A DNA stretch of 14,022 nucleotides, from assembly GCA_030672255.1 (NCBI GenBank), contig DAOVGU010000169.1, positions 1 to 14,022 on the forward strand, read 5' to 3'. A program made the translations under genes and the position numbers. Under the pieces are notes generated by a model. It was not told where the DNA came from and ran no database searches. It saw only the letters and a list, made by a program, of their open reading frames with translations. The stretch comes from a bacterium (GTDB lineage Bacteria; Ratteibacteria; UBA8468). Below are positions 1-8,445 of the stretch, piece after piece. The stretch's first letter is position 1, and every line of letters starts with the position of its first letter.

Positions 1-39
1 AGTTTTGTCAAATGTTGAGACCTGACCCCTTAACTCCAT

Positions 40-633
40 ATGTCATTAGAGAAATTATTGGAAAAGATTCATACTGATGGGGAGAAGAAAGCGGCCGAGA
101 TTATTTCGGCAGCAGAGAAGAAAGCGGCCGAGATTCTCTCAATAGCAAAGGTAAAAAAGGAGGCTGCCAAAAAAGAAATAATTGCCAAGGAATCGGCAAA
201 AATAGAACAGGATATGAAAGGAAAAAGAGCTCTTCTTCAGATAGAAGCAAGAAAGAATCTATTGGCTAGAAAGCAGGAGATTTTGAAGATCATTTATCAA
301 AAAGCGGCCGCCGAAATAGTCTCTCTTCCTGGTGCTTTGTATCAGGACTTTATCGAAAAAAGATTAGTTGCTCTCCTGGAAAAAGGGGAGTATGAGATCA
401 CTGTGGCTACAAATGATCGGAAAAAGATAACTACCGATTTTATTGAAAGCCTCAATTGGAAATTAAAGAAAAAAGAGGTAAGTCTGAAATTTGTGGCCTT
501 TTCTCCCTCCATCGAGCACGGCTTTATTCTGAGGCAGTCCAATATTGAGATTAATTCATCCCTGGATGAAATCATCAAGAGCAAAAGGGATATTCTTGAT
601 ATTAAGTTAGGCAAATTTCTTTTTGAAAAATGA
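40..633 (+). CDS. atpE: V/A-type ATP synthase subunit E (peripheral stalk)
   Basis: This is subunit E of the V/A-type rotary ATPase, which forms the peripheral stalk (stator) with subunit G and contacts the catalytic A3B3 head. The protein is 197 aa, the normal length for the family. Residues 1 to about 75 are an Ala/Lys/Glu-rich helix with an 11-residue repeat (GEKKAAEIISA then AEKKAAEILSI), as expected for the right-handed stalk coiled coil. The rest is the alpha/beta head-binding domain. The ATG at 40 matches the usual family N-terminus (MSLEKLLEKI), but no Shine-Dalgarno sequence is visible before it. The stop overlaps the subunit C start as ATGA. Subunits I and K normally precede E and would lie to the left of the window. 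The symbol follows V-type naming (also ntpE) and is not F-type subunit c. Confidence 0.93.
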   Translation: MSLEKLLEKIHTDGEKKAAEIISAAEKKAAEILSIAKVKKEAAKKEIIAKESAKIEQDMKGKRALLQIEARKNLLARKQEILKIIYQKAAAEIVSLPGALYQDFIEKRLVALLEKGEYEITVATNDRKKITTDFIESLNWKLKKKEVSLKFVAFSPSIEHGFILRQSNIEINSSLDEIIKSKRDILDIKLGKFLFEK

Positions 634-1544
634 AGTCCTATGCTTATGCGGTGGGCAAGATTAGAGCGTTGGAGAAAAGGCTTTTGCTGAAATCCCATCT
701 GGAGAAGATTACCGAAACTCCTTTAGAGGGCGTTGCAACGGAACTCAAGGACACAGTATATTTTAGAGAATCTATCGGGGAGAAGGGGTTGTTTTCTCTC
801 TTAAGAAATGAGAGGAGGGCAACCTACGACTTAACAGAGAAACTTTTAGGAAATTCTTCTCTCAACACCATCCTGCGCCTAAGATATGACATTCATAACC
901 TCAAACTTCTCTTCAAAAAAGAAATTGACCCTTCTATTTCAGCAGATTTTTCTCCTTCAGGGGCAATTTCTCCTTCCTTATTAGAAAAAGCAATTCAGAA
1001 TAAAGCATTTCTGCAGATACCTTTTTACTTCAGAGAAATAGTGAAGAAGAGTATTGCTCTTTTCCAGGCAAATAGATTCAGGGATGCAGGGCAATTTTTG
1101 GAAAAGGAAACGTGGAAAATTATCTTGAGTAAAAGCAAAGAAATAAAAAATATCTTTTTAGAAGAATTTCTTAAAATGCAAATTGATTTCCTCAATATCA
1201 AAAATTTCTTTTCTCTAAAAGAGAAAGAAAAGTTCCCGGAACTATTCATCGTTGGAGGAGGATTAAAAAAGGAACTCTTCAAGCAGGAAATAACGAATAT
1301 TGAGAAAAAAATTTTATTCTTTTACCCAAAATTAGAGTTTGCAAACTTGGAAAAATCAATTGATAATCTTCTAATCAACTATATCAAGAAAGCAAAAACC
1401 TATAGTTTTGGCATAGAGCCTCTGTTTGGCTACCTTTGGGCAAAGGAGGGTGAACTGAAAAACATCAAATTACTCGGCTTAGGGAAATTGAATAATATTG
1501 GAGTTTCAGTTATTAAGGAAAATTTAAGGGAAACATACGTGTAA
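630..1544 (+). CDS. atpC: V/A-type ATP synthase subunit C (AC39/d-type)
   Basis: This is subunit C of the V/A ATPase, the funnel-shaped protein that links the central shaft (D and F) to the membrane K ring. It is 304 aa, slightly shorter than many homologues. The C-terminal signature is clear: GYLWAKEGELKNIKL, then a Gly-Leu-Gly-Lys segment and a terminal LRETYV, matching the family's YxxAKExExKNIR...LREPYV pattern. The start overlaps the subunit E stop (ATGA), so translation is probably coupled. In the usual operon order F follows directly, but here a carbon-nitrogen hydrolase gene intervenes. By hand count 11 of its 12 arginine codons are AGA or AGG, unlike the hydrolase that follows. Confidence 0.92.
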   Translation: MKSYAYAVGKIRALEKRLLLKSHLEKITETPLEGVATELKDTVYFRESIGEKGLFSLLRNERRATYDLTEKLLGNSSLNTILRLRYDIHNLKLLFKKEIDPSISADFSPSGAISPSLLEKAIQNKAFLQIPFYFREIVKKSIALFQANRFRDAGQFLEKETWKIILSKSKEIKNIFLEEFLKMQIDFLNIKNFFSLKEKEKFPELFIVGGGLKKELFKQEITNIEKKILFFYPKLEFANLEKSIDNLLINYIKKAKTYSFGIEPLFGYLWAKEGELKNIKLLGLGKLNNIGVSVIKENLRETYV

Positions 1545-1561
1545 AAATATGGAGATGAAAA

Positions 1562-2530
1562 ATGAGAGATATTCGGGTTGCTGCGGTTCAATTTGAGCAT
1601 ACACCAAATGACAAAGAGATAAACCGTAAGAAAATTCGCCGGTTTGTGGAACAAGCAGCAGAGAGACATGTTGAAATGGTTGCTTTTCCAGAGTGTTGTA
1701 TCACTGGATATTGGCACTTACGTCATCTTGCTCGTGAAGAATTGGTAAGTCTTGCTGAAGCAATCCCTGATGATATCTCTACTCAATTTTTACTGGAATT
1801 ATCTGAGAAATACAGCATGAGCATTGGAGCAGGTCTTGTGGAGAAGGGGGAAGATGGGAAGCTCTACAATACATATCTTGTAGCCATGTCAAATGGAGAG
1901 TGGAAAAAGCACAGGAAAATCCATGCTTTCATCAGCAAATATATCTCTTGTGGCTCCGAATATACAGTATTTGATACCCCGCATGGGTGTCGGATTGGAA
2001 TTCTTATCTGTTATGATAATAACATCGGTGAGAATGTCCGCATTGCCGCTCTGAAGGGAGCAGAAATTTTATTGGCACCGCATCAGACCGGTGGCTGTAA
2101 CTTAAAAAACCCCCACGTTATGGGGCTAGTTGACCAAAAACTGTGGGAGAATCGTCACCAGAACCCAAAAGTAATTGAAGCAGAATTCCGTGGACCCAAG
2201 GGAAGGGGATGGCTTATGCACTGGTTGCCCACGCGTGCACACGACAATGGACTATTCCTGGTGTTCAGTAATGGGGTTGGAATAGACGATGATGAAATAA
2301 GGACAGGGAATACAATGGTAATAGACCCATATGGAGATATCATTGTAGAGACATGGAAGGCAGACGACGATATGGTGGTAGCAGACTTAAAGGCATCACT
2401 TCGGGAGCAGTGCACCGGTAGAAGGTGGATTAAAACAAGACGGCCTGAATTGTATAAACCATTAACTGTATCCACAGGAATGGAGCAAAATACCCGCTCA
2501 GTAAGATTTGGCGAAAAAAAAGAAGTATAG
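1562..2530 (+). CDS. Carbon-nitrogen hydrolase (nitrilase superfamily)
   Basis: This is a 322-aa nitrilase-superfamily amidohydrolase that would cleave a non-peptide C-N bond through a cysteine thioester. The catalytic triad is visible: Glu44 (AFPECC), Lys119 (KHRKIHAF) and Cys150 (GILICYDNN). The C-terminal half keeps the family strands around GNTMVIDPYGDIIVE. The substrate cannot be read from the sequence; an amidase, a carbamoylase or an acyl-transfer role are all possible. A GGAG about 7 nt upstream of the ATG is a credible ribosome binding site. The gene lies between subunits C and F of the ATPase operon on the same strand, with gaps of 17 and 27 nt. Of its 23 arginine codons, 14 are CGN, against 1 of 12 in subunit C, which suggests separate ancestry. 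No signal peptide is seen, so it should be cytoplasmic. Confidence 0.9.
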   Translation: MRDIRVAAVQFEHTPNDKEINRKKIRRFVEQAAERHVEMVAFPECCITGYWHLRHLAREELVSLAEAIPDDISTQFLLELSEKYSMSIGAGLVEKGEDGKLYNTYLVAMSNGEWKKHRKIHAFISKYISCGSEYTVFDTPHGCRIGILICYDNNIGENVRIAALKGAEILLAPHQTGGCNLKNPHVMGLVDQKLWENRHQNPKVIEAEFRGPKGRGWLMHWLPTRAHDNGLFLVFSNGVGIDDDEIRTGNTMVIDPYGDIIVETWKADDDMVVADLKASLREQCTGRRWIKTRRPELYKPLTVSTGMEQNTRSVRFGEKKEV

Positions 2531-2557
2531 ATATAAATAGAGATTTTTCGACAACAT

Positions 2558-2851
2558 ATGTCTAATAAAATTGCCTTTATTGGGGATAGAAGTACTATTC
2601 TGCCATTTTATGCTTTGGGGGCAAAAGTCTTTCCTTTAGAAAAGGATGGAGATGCCGAGAAGTTAAAAGGGTTTGAGCCAGCTCAATTTGCTCTTGTCTT
2701 TGTTACCGAGGAAGTAAGAGAAGCAAAAAAGGATTTTTTTAATAAGTTAGGTGAAAAGATCGTCATTATTCCTTCTCTTAAAGGAAAAAGAACTACTCGG
2801 GTAGAAGGAATAGAGGCGGCAATCCGCCGCGCCACCGGAAAAACAAAATGA
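2558..2851 (+). CDS. atpF: V/A-type ATP synthase subunit F (central stalk)
   Basis: This is subunit F of the V/A ATPase, a small Rossmann-like protein that binds subunit D in the rotating central shaft and modulates ATPase activity. It is 97 aa, the usual length. Family features are the N-terminal strand IAFIGDRSTILPFYALG, a central ALVFVTEEV strand, the IVIIPSLKGKR segment and a C-terminal helix ending IRRATG. The gene follows the inserted hydrolase by 27 nt, and no strong Shine-Dalgarno sequence precedes its ATG. Translation may therefore depend on read-through from upstream, or the original site may have been disturbed by the insertion. A repeat-bearing gap separates it from subunit A. Confidence 0.9.
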   Translation: MSNKIAFIGDRSTILPFYALGAKVFPLEKDGDAEKLKGFEPAQFALVFVTEEVREAKKDFFNKLGEKIVIIPSLKGKRTTRVEGIEAAIRRATGKTK

Positions 2852-2859
2852 AAGAATAT

Positions 2860-2908
2860 CACCCCCACCATTCCTCCCCCTTCAAGGGGGAGGATGAAGG
2901 AGGGGGAG
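2860..2908. repeat. G/C-rich palindromic repeat, short form
   Basis: A perfect 9-bp stem (TCCTCCCCC at 2872-2880 pairing with GGGGGAGGA at 2886-2894) closes a TTCAA loop. It is preceded by CACCCCCACC and followed by a G-rich tail. The same 5' motif and a 22-nt tail with one mismatch occur in the longer copy inside waaA (10948-10957 and 11013-11034), so the two belong to one dispersed family. The tail supplies the AGGGGGAG ribosome binding site of subunit A. Confidence 0.75.
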
Positions 2909-2909
2909 A
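2901..2909 (+). promoter_or_regulatory. Ribosome binding site of subunit A, within a repeat
   Basis: A purine-rich AGGGGGAGA run ends about 6 nt before the subunit A ATG at 2916. It is the only Shine-Dalgarno candidate and belongs to the tail of the palindromic repeat at 2860-2908. Folding of the adjacent G/C hairpin could affect its accessibility. Confidence 0.6.
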
Positions 2910-2915
2910 ATAAAG

Positions 2916-4658
2916 ATGAATAAACAAGGGAAAATTGTTAAGGTTTCTGGCCCTCTGGTTGAGGCTCTGGGAATGCAGGAAGCAAAGATGTATGATGTGG
3001 TCAAGGTTGGCAGCCAAAGGCTTATTGGTGAAATTATCCGACTGGTGAGAGAGAGAGCCTATATCCAAGTTTACGAGGAAACTGAGGGGCTTGGTCCAGG
3101 GGACCCGGTCTTTTTAACCGGAGAGCCACTGGTTGTAGAATTAGGACCAGGGCTGCTTGATTCCATCTATGATGGGATTCAAAGGCCATTGGGAAGAATC
3201 AGAGAAGAGATTGGGGATTATATTGGTCGAGGGCTAACCATTGATTCTCTTCCCCGGAAAAAGAAATGGAACTTTACGCCTTTAGTAAAGAAGGGAGAAC
3301 TACTAAAGGAGGGAGATATCTTAGGGAAGGTAGAAGAAACCCCTTTGATTGAACATAAAATTTTGGTTCCCGTGGGAATAAATGGAAAGGTTGAATCAAT
3401 CAAGGAGGGCTCCTTTACTATAGAGGAAGAGATTGCCCGAGTCGATGGCAAGCCGATAAGGATGCTTTCCCGCTGGCCGGTGAGGAATCCTCGACCATTT
3501 AAGGAGAGGTTAGCCCCGGTTGCCCCCTTGGTCACTGGCCAGAGAATTATCGATAGCTTCTTTCCGGTAGCAAAAGGCGGTACCGCCTGCATCCCTGGAC
3601 CATTTGGCAGCGGCAAAACCGTGGTTCTTCATGAAATTGCTAAGTGGGCCAATAGCCAGATTATCGTTTATATCGGATGCGGAGAAAGGGGGAATGAGAT
3701 GGCCGATGTCCTCCTGGAATTTCCCAAATTGAAGGATCCAAAATCTAAAAGACCTTTGACCGAACGCACAATTCTGATTGCCAATACCTCAAATATGCCG
3801 GTAGCCGCCAGAGAGGCCAGTATCTATACCGGAATTACAATTGGCGAATATTATCGAGATATGGGCTACGATGTTGCTCTGATAGCCGATTCCACCAGCC
3901 GTTGGGCAGAAGCATTAAGGGAAATTTCAGGAAGGATGGAGGAGATGCCGGGAGAGGAAGGTTATCCTGCCTATTTAGGAACAAGGGTCGCGGGATTCTA
4001 CGAAAGAGCCGGTAGAGTGATTAATTTGGGAAGTAAAGGAGTCGGAGGGAGTCTCTCGGCCATTGGTGCGGTTAGTCCTCCGGGAGGAGATCTTACCGAT
4101 CCCGTGGTTCAGCAAACCCTAAGGGTAGTAAAGGTCTTCTGGAGTCTTGATGATAGGCTCGCATATCAAAGACACTTTCCAGCCATCAACTGGCTTTCCA
4201 GTTATTCTTTGCATTTAAGTAACATTGAGCAATATCTGAAAAGGGAAATTGATGAGGAAGCACCTGCTTTAAGGGAAATGGCAATTAAGATTTTACAGAG
4301 AGAAGCAGAGGTCTTAGAGATTGTCCGATTGGTGGGAGCCGAGACAATTTCAAAGGAGGATCAACTTCTCTTAGAGATTGCCAGAAACCTCAGGGAGGAT
4401 TTCCTGCATCAGAGCGCCTTTGATGAAAAGGATGCCTATACCTCTTCATCCAAACAATACCGAATGCTTAGACTCATTCTTCTTTCCTATGATCTTTTTC
4501 GTGGTCTATTATTGGATAAAGGAATAGAACTAAAAAGAATCCTTGCCCTACCAATCAGGGAGAAGCTCACAAGGCTCAAGTATATCCCGGAAGAAAACTT
4601 AAGAGAATTCGACCAATTAGAGGAAGAGTTAAAAAAAGAAGTAAAAGAGCTGAAATGA
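2916..4658 (+). CDS. atpA: V/A-type ATP synthase catalytic subunit A
   Basis: This is the catalytic subunit A of the V/A ATPase, three copies of which alternate with B in the head and bind and hydrolyse or make ATP. It is 580 aa, the normal length. An N-terminal beta-barrel domain is followed by the A-type 'bulge' insertion at about residues 115-190. The P-loop is GPFGSGKT (228-235) with Walker A Lys234. The catalytic glutamate is in GCGERGNE (Glu257), and the Walker B strand [12 protein letters not shown] has Asp325. All key catalytic residues are present, so the enzyme should be active. The sequence does not show which ion is moved or the physiological direction. The stop overlaps the subunit B start (ATGA). 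Confidence 0.97.
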   Translation: MNKQGKIVKVSGPLVEALGMQEAKMYDVVKVGSQRLIGEIIRLVRERAYIQVYEETEGLGPGDPVFLTGEPLVVELGPGLLDSIYDGIQRPLGRIREEIGDYIGRGLTIDSLPRKKKWNFTPLVKKGELLKEGDILGKVEETPLIEHKILVPVGINGKVESIKEGSFTIEEEIARVDGKPIRMLSRWPVRNPRPFKERLAPVAPLVTGQRIIDSFFPVAKGGTACIPGPFGSGKTVVLHEIAKWANSQIIVYIGCGERGNEMADVLLEFPKLKDPKSKRPLTERTILIANTSNMPVAAREASIYTGITIGEYYRDMGYDVALIADSTSRWAEALREISGRMEEMPGEEGYPAYLGTRVAGFYERAGRVINLGSKGVGGSLSAIGAVSPPGGDLTDPVVQQTLRVVKVFWSLDDRLAYQRHFPAINWLSSYSLHLSNIEQYLKREIDEEAPALREMAIKILQREAEVLEIVRLVGAETISKEDQLLLEIARNLREDFLHQSAFDEKDAYTSSSKQYRMLRLILLSYDLFRGLLLDKGIELKRILALPIREKLTRLKYIPEENLREFDQLEEELKKEVKELK

Positions 4659-6028
4659 TACAGAAGGAATATCGGACAGTTAGTGGAGTTAATGGCCCTT
4701 TAATGTTCATTGAAGGTACCTCCGGCATTAAATATGGAGAATTGGCAGAAATTGTTCTTCCGAGTGGAGAGACAAGAAGAGCAAAGGTTTTAGAAGTAGA
4801 GGGGGACAAGGTCCTTTTGCAACTATTTGAGGGGACCTCGGGAATCAATCTCTATCAGGCGCGGGTGAAGTTTGAAGGAAAGGGCCTGGAGTTTGGCGTG
4901 GCTCTTGATCTTTTGGGTCGCATCTTCGATGGTTTAGGCAGACCACTTGATAAAGCTCCACAAATTATTGCCGAAAAAAAGGTCGATATCAACGGCAGGC
5001 CTATTAATCCCACCGCGCGTGATTATCCATCCGAATTTATTCAGACCGGTATTTCAGCGATCGATGGTCTTAATTCCCTGGTAAGGGGTCAGAAACTTCC
5101 GATCTTTTCCGGCTCTGGTCTTCCCCACAATAGATTAGCTGCCCAGATTGCTCGCCAGAGCAAGGTTCTGGGAAAGGAAGAGAAATTTGGCATTGTCTTT
5201 GCCGCAATGGGAATCACCTTTGAGGAAGCAGATTATTTCATCACGGACTTTAAAAGGACCGGTGCAATCGAAAGAAGCGTCCTCTTTATCAACCTTTCCA
5301 ATGACCCGGCGATTGAGCGAATTGCCACTCCCAGAATGGCTCTCACCGTGGCTGAATACCTTGCCTTTGAAAAGGATATGCATATCTTAGTGATTCTGAC
5401 CGATATGACCCATTATGCAGAAGCCTTACGGGAGATTTCTGCCGCAAGGAATGAGGTTCCCGGAAGACGTGGTTATCCCAGTTATCTCTATACAGATTTA
5501 GCTACAATCTTTGAAAGGGCAGGCAGAATCAAAGGAAGGCCTGGCTCCATCACCCAGATGCCGATTCTCTCCATGCCCGAGGATGATAAGACCCATCCTA
5601 TTCCCGACCTCACCGGCTATATCACCGAGGGTCAAATCATTTTATCCAGAAGTCTTCACCATCAGGGAATTTATCCTCCTATTGATGTCTTACCCTCCCT
5701 CTCGCGCTTAAGGGATAAGGGAATAGGGAAGAAAAAAACGAGGGAAGACCATCCTAACCTTGCCAGTCAACTTTTTGCTGCCTATGCCAAGGGAAAAGAG
5801 GCAAAGGAATTGGCCGTTGTTTTAGGAGAGGCATCCTTATCCGATATTGATAGACTTTACCTAAAATTTTCGGAAGAGTTCGAAAGAAGATTCATCCTTC
5901 AGTTAGAGAATGAGGGGAGAGATATTGCCGATACCCTTGATATTGGCTGGAGTCTGCTGAAGAGTTTGCCAAAAGCAGAACTGAAACGCATCAGGGAAGA
6001 GTATCTAGAGAAGTACCTAAATAAATAG
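4655..6028 (+). CDS. atpB: V/A-type ATP synthase regulatory subunit B
   Basis: This is subunit B, the non-catalytic nucleotide-fold subunit of the V/A ATPase head. It is 457 aa, typical for the family. The P-loop position reads FSGSGLPHN (about 151-159) instead of a Walker A motif. This is the hallmark that separates B from A. Other family segments are [19 protein letters not shown] (131-149), the [16 protein letters not shown] strand and [17 protein letters not shown]. The ATGA overlap with A implies coupled, roughly equimolar translation. It is followed by about 170 nt of repeat-rich non-coding DNA, where the canonical order would continue straight to subunit D. Confidence 0.96.
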   Translation: MIQKEYRTVSGVNGPLMFIEGTSGIKYGELAEIVLPSGETRRAKVLEVEGDKVLLQLFEGTSGINLYQARVKFEGKGLEFGVALDLLGRIFDGLGRPLDKAPQIIAEKKVDINGRPINPTARDYPSEFIQTGISAIDGLNSLVRGQKLPIFSGSGLPHNRLAAQIARQSKVLGKEEKFGIVFAAMGITFEEADYFITDFKRTGAIERSVLFINLSNDPAIERIATPRMALTVAEYLAFEKDMHILVILTDMTHYAEALREISAARNEVPGRRGYPSYLYTDLATIFERAGRIKGRPGSITQMPILSMPEDDKTHPIPDLTGYITEGQIILSRSLHHQGIYPPIDVLPSLSRLRDKGIGKKKTREDHPNLASQLFAAYAKGKEAKELAVVLGEASLSDIDRLYLKFSEEFERRFILQLENEGRDIADTLDIGWSLLKSLPKAELKRIREEYLEKYLNK

Positions 6029-6059
6029 GGCGCAGATAAAAAACAGTTCAGAGTTAAAA

Positions 6060-6113
6060 GTAGTGGCAAAGTTTACTTTGCTTAGATATAAGCAGAGCAA
6101 GCTCTGCCACTAC
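6060..6113. repeat. Three-way-junction palindromic repeat
   Basis: Outer arms GTAGTGGCA (6060-6068) and TGCCACTAC (6105-6113) are perfect 9-bp complements. They enclose two 7-bp hairpins: GCAAAGT/ACTTTGC (6066-6081) and GCAGAGC/GCTCTGC (6092-6107). Three base pairs can be used by either the outer stem or an inner hairpin. The shape is that of a small non-autonomous repeat. It lies in the 169-nt gap between subunit B and the dehydrogenase. The rest of that gap includes GGCGCAGATAAA-like sequence at its left, resembling the repeat downstream of waaA. Confidence 0.7.
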
Positions 6114-6197
6114 GGTGTGTCCTGGTGGTGAAGTAGTTAAAACTCGCGTTAATTTGTGGCTATTTATAATTCTTATCTGTGAAATCTTGTGGTTAAA

Positions 6198-7316
6198 ATG
6201 AAGAAAGAGGAACTTTTAATCTTTGGGGCGGGAGCATTGGCTTTAGGATTCTTAGGGCCGATGCTTTCTGAAGATTACAAACTGATATTTTGTGATGTAG
6301 ATATTAAAAAGGACTTAATTAAATTTCTCCAGAAAGAAAATGGTTATTCAGTAAATATCTGCTCTAAGAAAATCATTCCTTTTAAAGTTTCGGGAGTAAC
6401 CGCTTTTAACCTTTCAAGAGAAGGAGAGAGAAACCGGATAAAGAAAATATTAAAAAATATTAGAGTCATTTTCACCGCAGTGGGCTCTGAAGGTATAGAT
6501 GAAACCCTGAATTTTATTAAGGAGAATAGGAGAGAAGATAGAAAGGAAAGATTATGGGTTTTCTCCGCCGAAAATGATAAAAGCATCCTGAAAAGATGGA
6601 GGGACAAATTAGGAGAAAAAATAAGGTTATCTGATACGATTATGGGAAGGATGTGCCGAATTGACCATCCGGGAAAATATTATCAGCCAGTTGGCTCCGG
6701 TCTCAAGGAGGCGGTCATTGCGGAGGATTTTTATGGATTACCTGTTCCTGCTGACATTCACTTTTCCGCAGGATTAAGAGGAAAGGCATGGCAGGTGATG
6801 TCGGAGGAGGAGTTTACTGCCAGATCCTATCTTAAATTATTTGGACACAATGGTGCCCATGCCTATTTGTCCTATTTAGGGGCATTAGAAGGACTTAAAT
6901 ATTTACATCAGGTTGATTCAAAACTTCTTTCCGAAGTTAAATCTCTTTTAAATAAAGAGGTAGGTCCAGCGATACTTCACAGCTATGGTGCTCTCCTCAG
7001 CGAGATTGAGGTGAAGGAATATTGCAACAGATTAATTGCAAGAATTACCAGCTGCACCTTCTCGGATACCATAGAACGCGGTATCAGAAATTCTCTGGAT
7101 AAGATTACTTCTGGTGAAAGGTGGGTTGAGGGAGCAAAATTTATCCTAAAAAATGGCATTATCCCAAAATATTTTTGTAGAATCATTGCGGCCGGCATAA
7201 AACTAAATATTAAAAATGGTCTGCTCTCTGGCTCAGTTGATGAAATCATTTCAGAACATTGTCAGATTAGAGAAGAAAAACTTATTACTTTGATTAAGGA
7301 AGAGTTAAGGGGATGA
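6198..7316 (+). CDS. Mannitol-1-phosphate dehydrogenase-like polyol dehydrogenase
   Basis: This is an NAD(P)-dependent dehydrogenase of the long-chain mannitol dehydrogenase family, closest in layout to mannitol-1-phosphate 5-dehydrogenase (MtlD). It would interconvert a polyol (phosphate) and a ketose (phosphate). Numbered from the ATG at 6198 (372 aa), the Rossmann motif is FGAGALALGFLG (9-20). The catalytic K-x4-N-x2-H set is Lys213, Asn218 and His221 in LKLFGHNGAH. The helix ERGIRNSLDKITSGERW also matches the family. The actual substrate is uncertain, and no PTS or mannitol gene is nearby. A GTG at 6189 would add three residues. Neither start has a Shine-Dalgarno sequence, and the ATG was preferred because it puts the Rossmann strand near the N-terminus. 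The stop overlaps subunit D by ATGA, inside the ATPase operon. Confidence 0.82.
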   Translation: MKKEELLIFGAGALALGFLGPMLSEDYKLIFCDVDIKKDLIKFLQKENGYSVNICSKKIIPFKVSGVTAFNLSREGERNRIKKILKNIRVIFTAVGSEGIDETLNFIKENRREDRKERLWVFSAENDKSILKRWRDKLGEKIRLSDTIMGRMCRIDHPGKYYQPVGSGLKEAVIAEDFYGLPVPADIHFSAGLRGKAWQVMSEEEFTARSYLKLFGHNGAHAYLSYLGALEGLKYLHQVDSKLLSEVKSLLNKEVGPAILHSYGALLSEIEVKEYCNRLIARITSCTFSDTIERGIRNSLDKITSGERWVEGAKFILKNGIIPKYFCRIIAAGIKLNIKNGLLSGSVDEIISEHCQIREEKLITLIKEELRG

Positions 7317-7942
7317 GACTTGCTGTAAGTCCCACGAGGATGGAGCTCTTAAGATTAAGGAAGAGGTTTATCTTAGCTAAAAGGGGACATAAACTGCTCA
7401 AGGATAAACAGGAGGAGCTCCTTCATCAATTCTTAAAGCTAATTGCTGAGAATAAAGGTTATAGAAGATCTTTGGAAGAAAGGCTAACTGCACTGAGCAC
7501 CAAATTTCTCCTGATTCAGGCACAGGTTCCAGAAGAAATCTTGGAGGGGACTTTAATTAAGCCGGAGGTAAGTTTGGAAGCAAAAACCTCTAAAGAAATG
7601 GTCTTAAATATTCCTGTTCCTCATTTTACCTTAATTCAGAAAGGCAATTTCCATTCCTTTGGTTCTTCCGTTCCGCCCTCCTTAAATAGGGTTTTAGATG
7701 AGTGCCTTGAAATCTTAAAGGAGCTTCTCCGTCTTGCAGAATTGGAGAGAAAGATCGAACTCTTTGCCGCGGAGATTGAGAGAACAAGGAGAAGGGTAAA
7801 TGCCTTAGAGTATATTCTGATTCCCAACCTTTCCGAAACAATTACCTATATCGAATTCAAACTGGAGGAGTTAGAGCGAGGAAATCTTGTCCGTCTTAAA
7901 CGGGTAAAGGAAATTTTAGCGAGGAGGGAAGTATGGATGTGA
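7313..7942 (+). CDS. atpD: V/A-type ATP synthase subunit D (rotor shaft)
   Basis: This is subunit D of the V/A ATPase, the long antiparallel coiled-coil shaft that turns inside the A3B3 head and binds F. It is 209 aa, the usual length. The N-terminal signature [20 protein letters not shown] followed by [12 protein letters not shown] is diagnostic. The C-terminal helix around [19 protein letters not shown] also matches. The start overlaps the dehydrogenase stop (ATGA). The last 10 nt overlap the nitroreductase start. This would normally be the last ATPase gene. Confidence 0.95.
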   Translation: MRLAVSPTRMELLRLRKRFILAKRGHKLLKDKQEELLHQFLKLIAENKGYRRSLEERLTALSTKFLLIQAQVPEEILEGTLIKPEVSLEAKTSKEMVLNIPVPHFTLIQKGNFHSFGSSVPPSLNRVLDECLEILKELLRLAELERKIELFAAEIERTRRRVNALEYILIPNLSETITYIEFKLEELERGNLVRLKRVKEILARREVWM

Positions 7943-8445
7943 TGGAAGCGGTTAAGAAGAGGAGAAGTATTAGAGGTTATATGGATAAAGAGGTTGAGGA
8001 GGAAAAATTGAATCTCGTCCTGGAGGCGGGTAGACTTGCTCCTTCGGCAAGTAACCGCCAGGAATGGAAGTTCATCGTGGTAAGGGATAAAGATACAAGA
8101 GAGAAATTATCTCTTGCCGCTCACCACCAGAAGTTTGTGGGAGAAGCATCGGTAGTAATTGTTGCCTGCAGCACAGAGACAGCCCATATAATGCCCTGTG
8201 GACAGCTTTCTTACCCGATTGACCTGGCAATTGCCGTAGACCATATGACCTTAAAGGCGGTAGAGGAAGGATTGGGAACCTGCTGGATCGGCGCCTTTGA
8301 GGAAAATGAGGTAAAGAAAATCCTTGGTATTCCCGAGACAATAAGGGTAGTCGCCCTTCTTCCTCTTGGCTACCCTATCTCAATCCCTTCTCCAACTCCA
8401 AGAAAGAGCAAAGAAGAAATAATCCTCTTTGAAAAATGGGGTTAG
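7933..8445 (+). CDS. Nitroreductase-family FMN oxidoreductase
   Basis: This is a 170-aa member of the FMN-dependent nitroreductase superfamily. Visible family features are the N-terminal RRSIRGY (FMN phosphate binding), [11 protein letters not shown] with the conserved Ser-Asn pair, and the [20 protein letters not shown] stretch near the C-terminus. Such proteins reduce flavins, quinones or nitro compounds with NAD(P)H, and the native substrate cannot be predicted. The ATG at 7933 is preceded at 5 nt by GGAGG (7923-7927), inside the 3' end of subunit D, and the reading frames overlap by 10 nt. Co-expression with the ATPase operon is likely. A functional link is not evident. Confidence 0.9.
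   Translation: MDVMEAVKKRRSIRGYMDKEVEEEKLNLVLEAGRLAPSASNRQEWKFIVVRDKDTREKLSLAAHHQKFVGEASVVIVACSTETAHIMPCGQLSYPIDLAIAVDHMTLKAVEEGLGTCWIGAFEENEVKKILGIPETIRVVALLPLGYPISIPSPTPRKSKEEIILFEKWG

Noticed and set aside
1545..2548. Possible target-site duplication flanking the hydrolase gene (AAATATGGAGAT and AAATAGAGAT)
   Set aside because: The match is short, imperfect and A-rich, so it is easily expected by chance, and no terminal inverted repeats accompany it.
2860..2915. Hairpin in the F-A gap as a Rho-independent terminator
   Set aside because: No T-run follows the stem, the operon continues, and the same structure recurs inside waaA, so a repeat explains it better.
3218..3616. Long minus-strand open frame of 132 codons opposite subunit A
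   Set aside because: It is a shadow of a strongly conserved gene, with no ribosome binding site or recognisable protein features.
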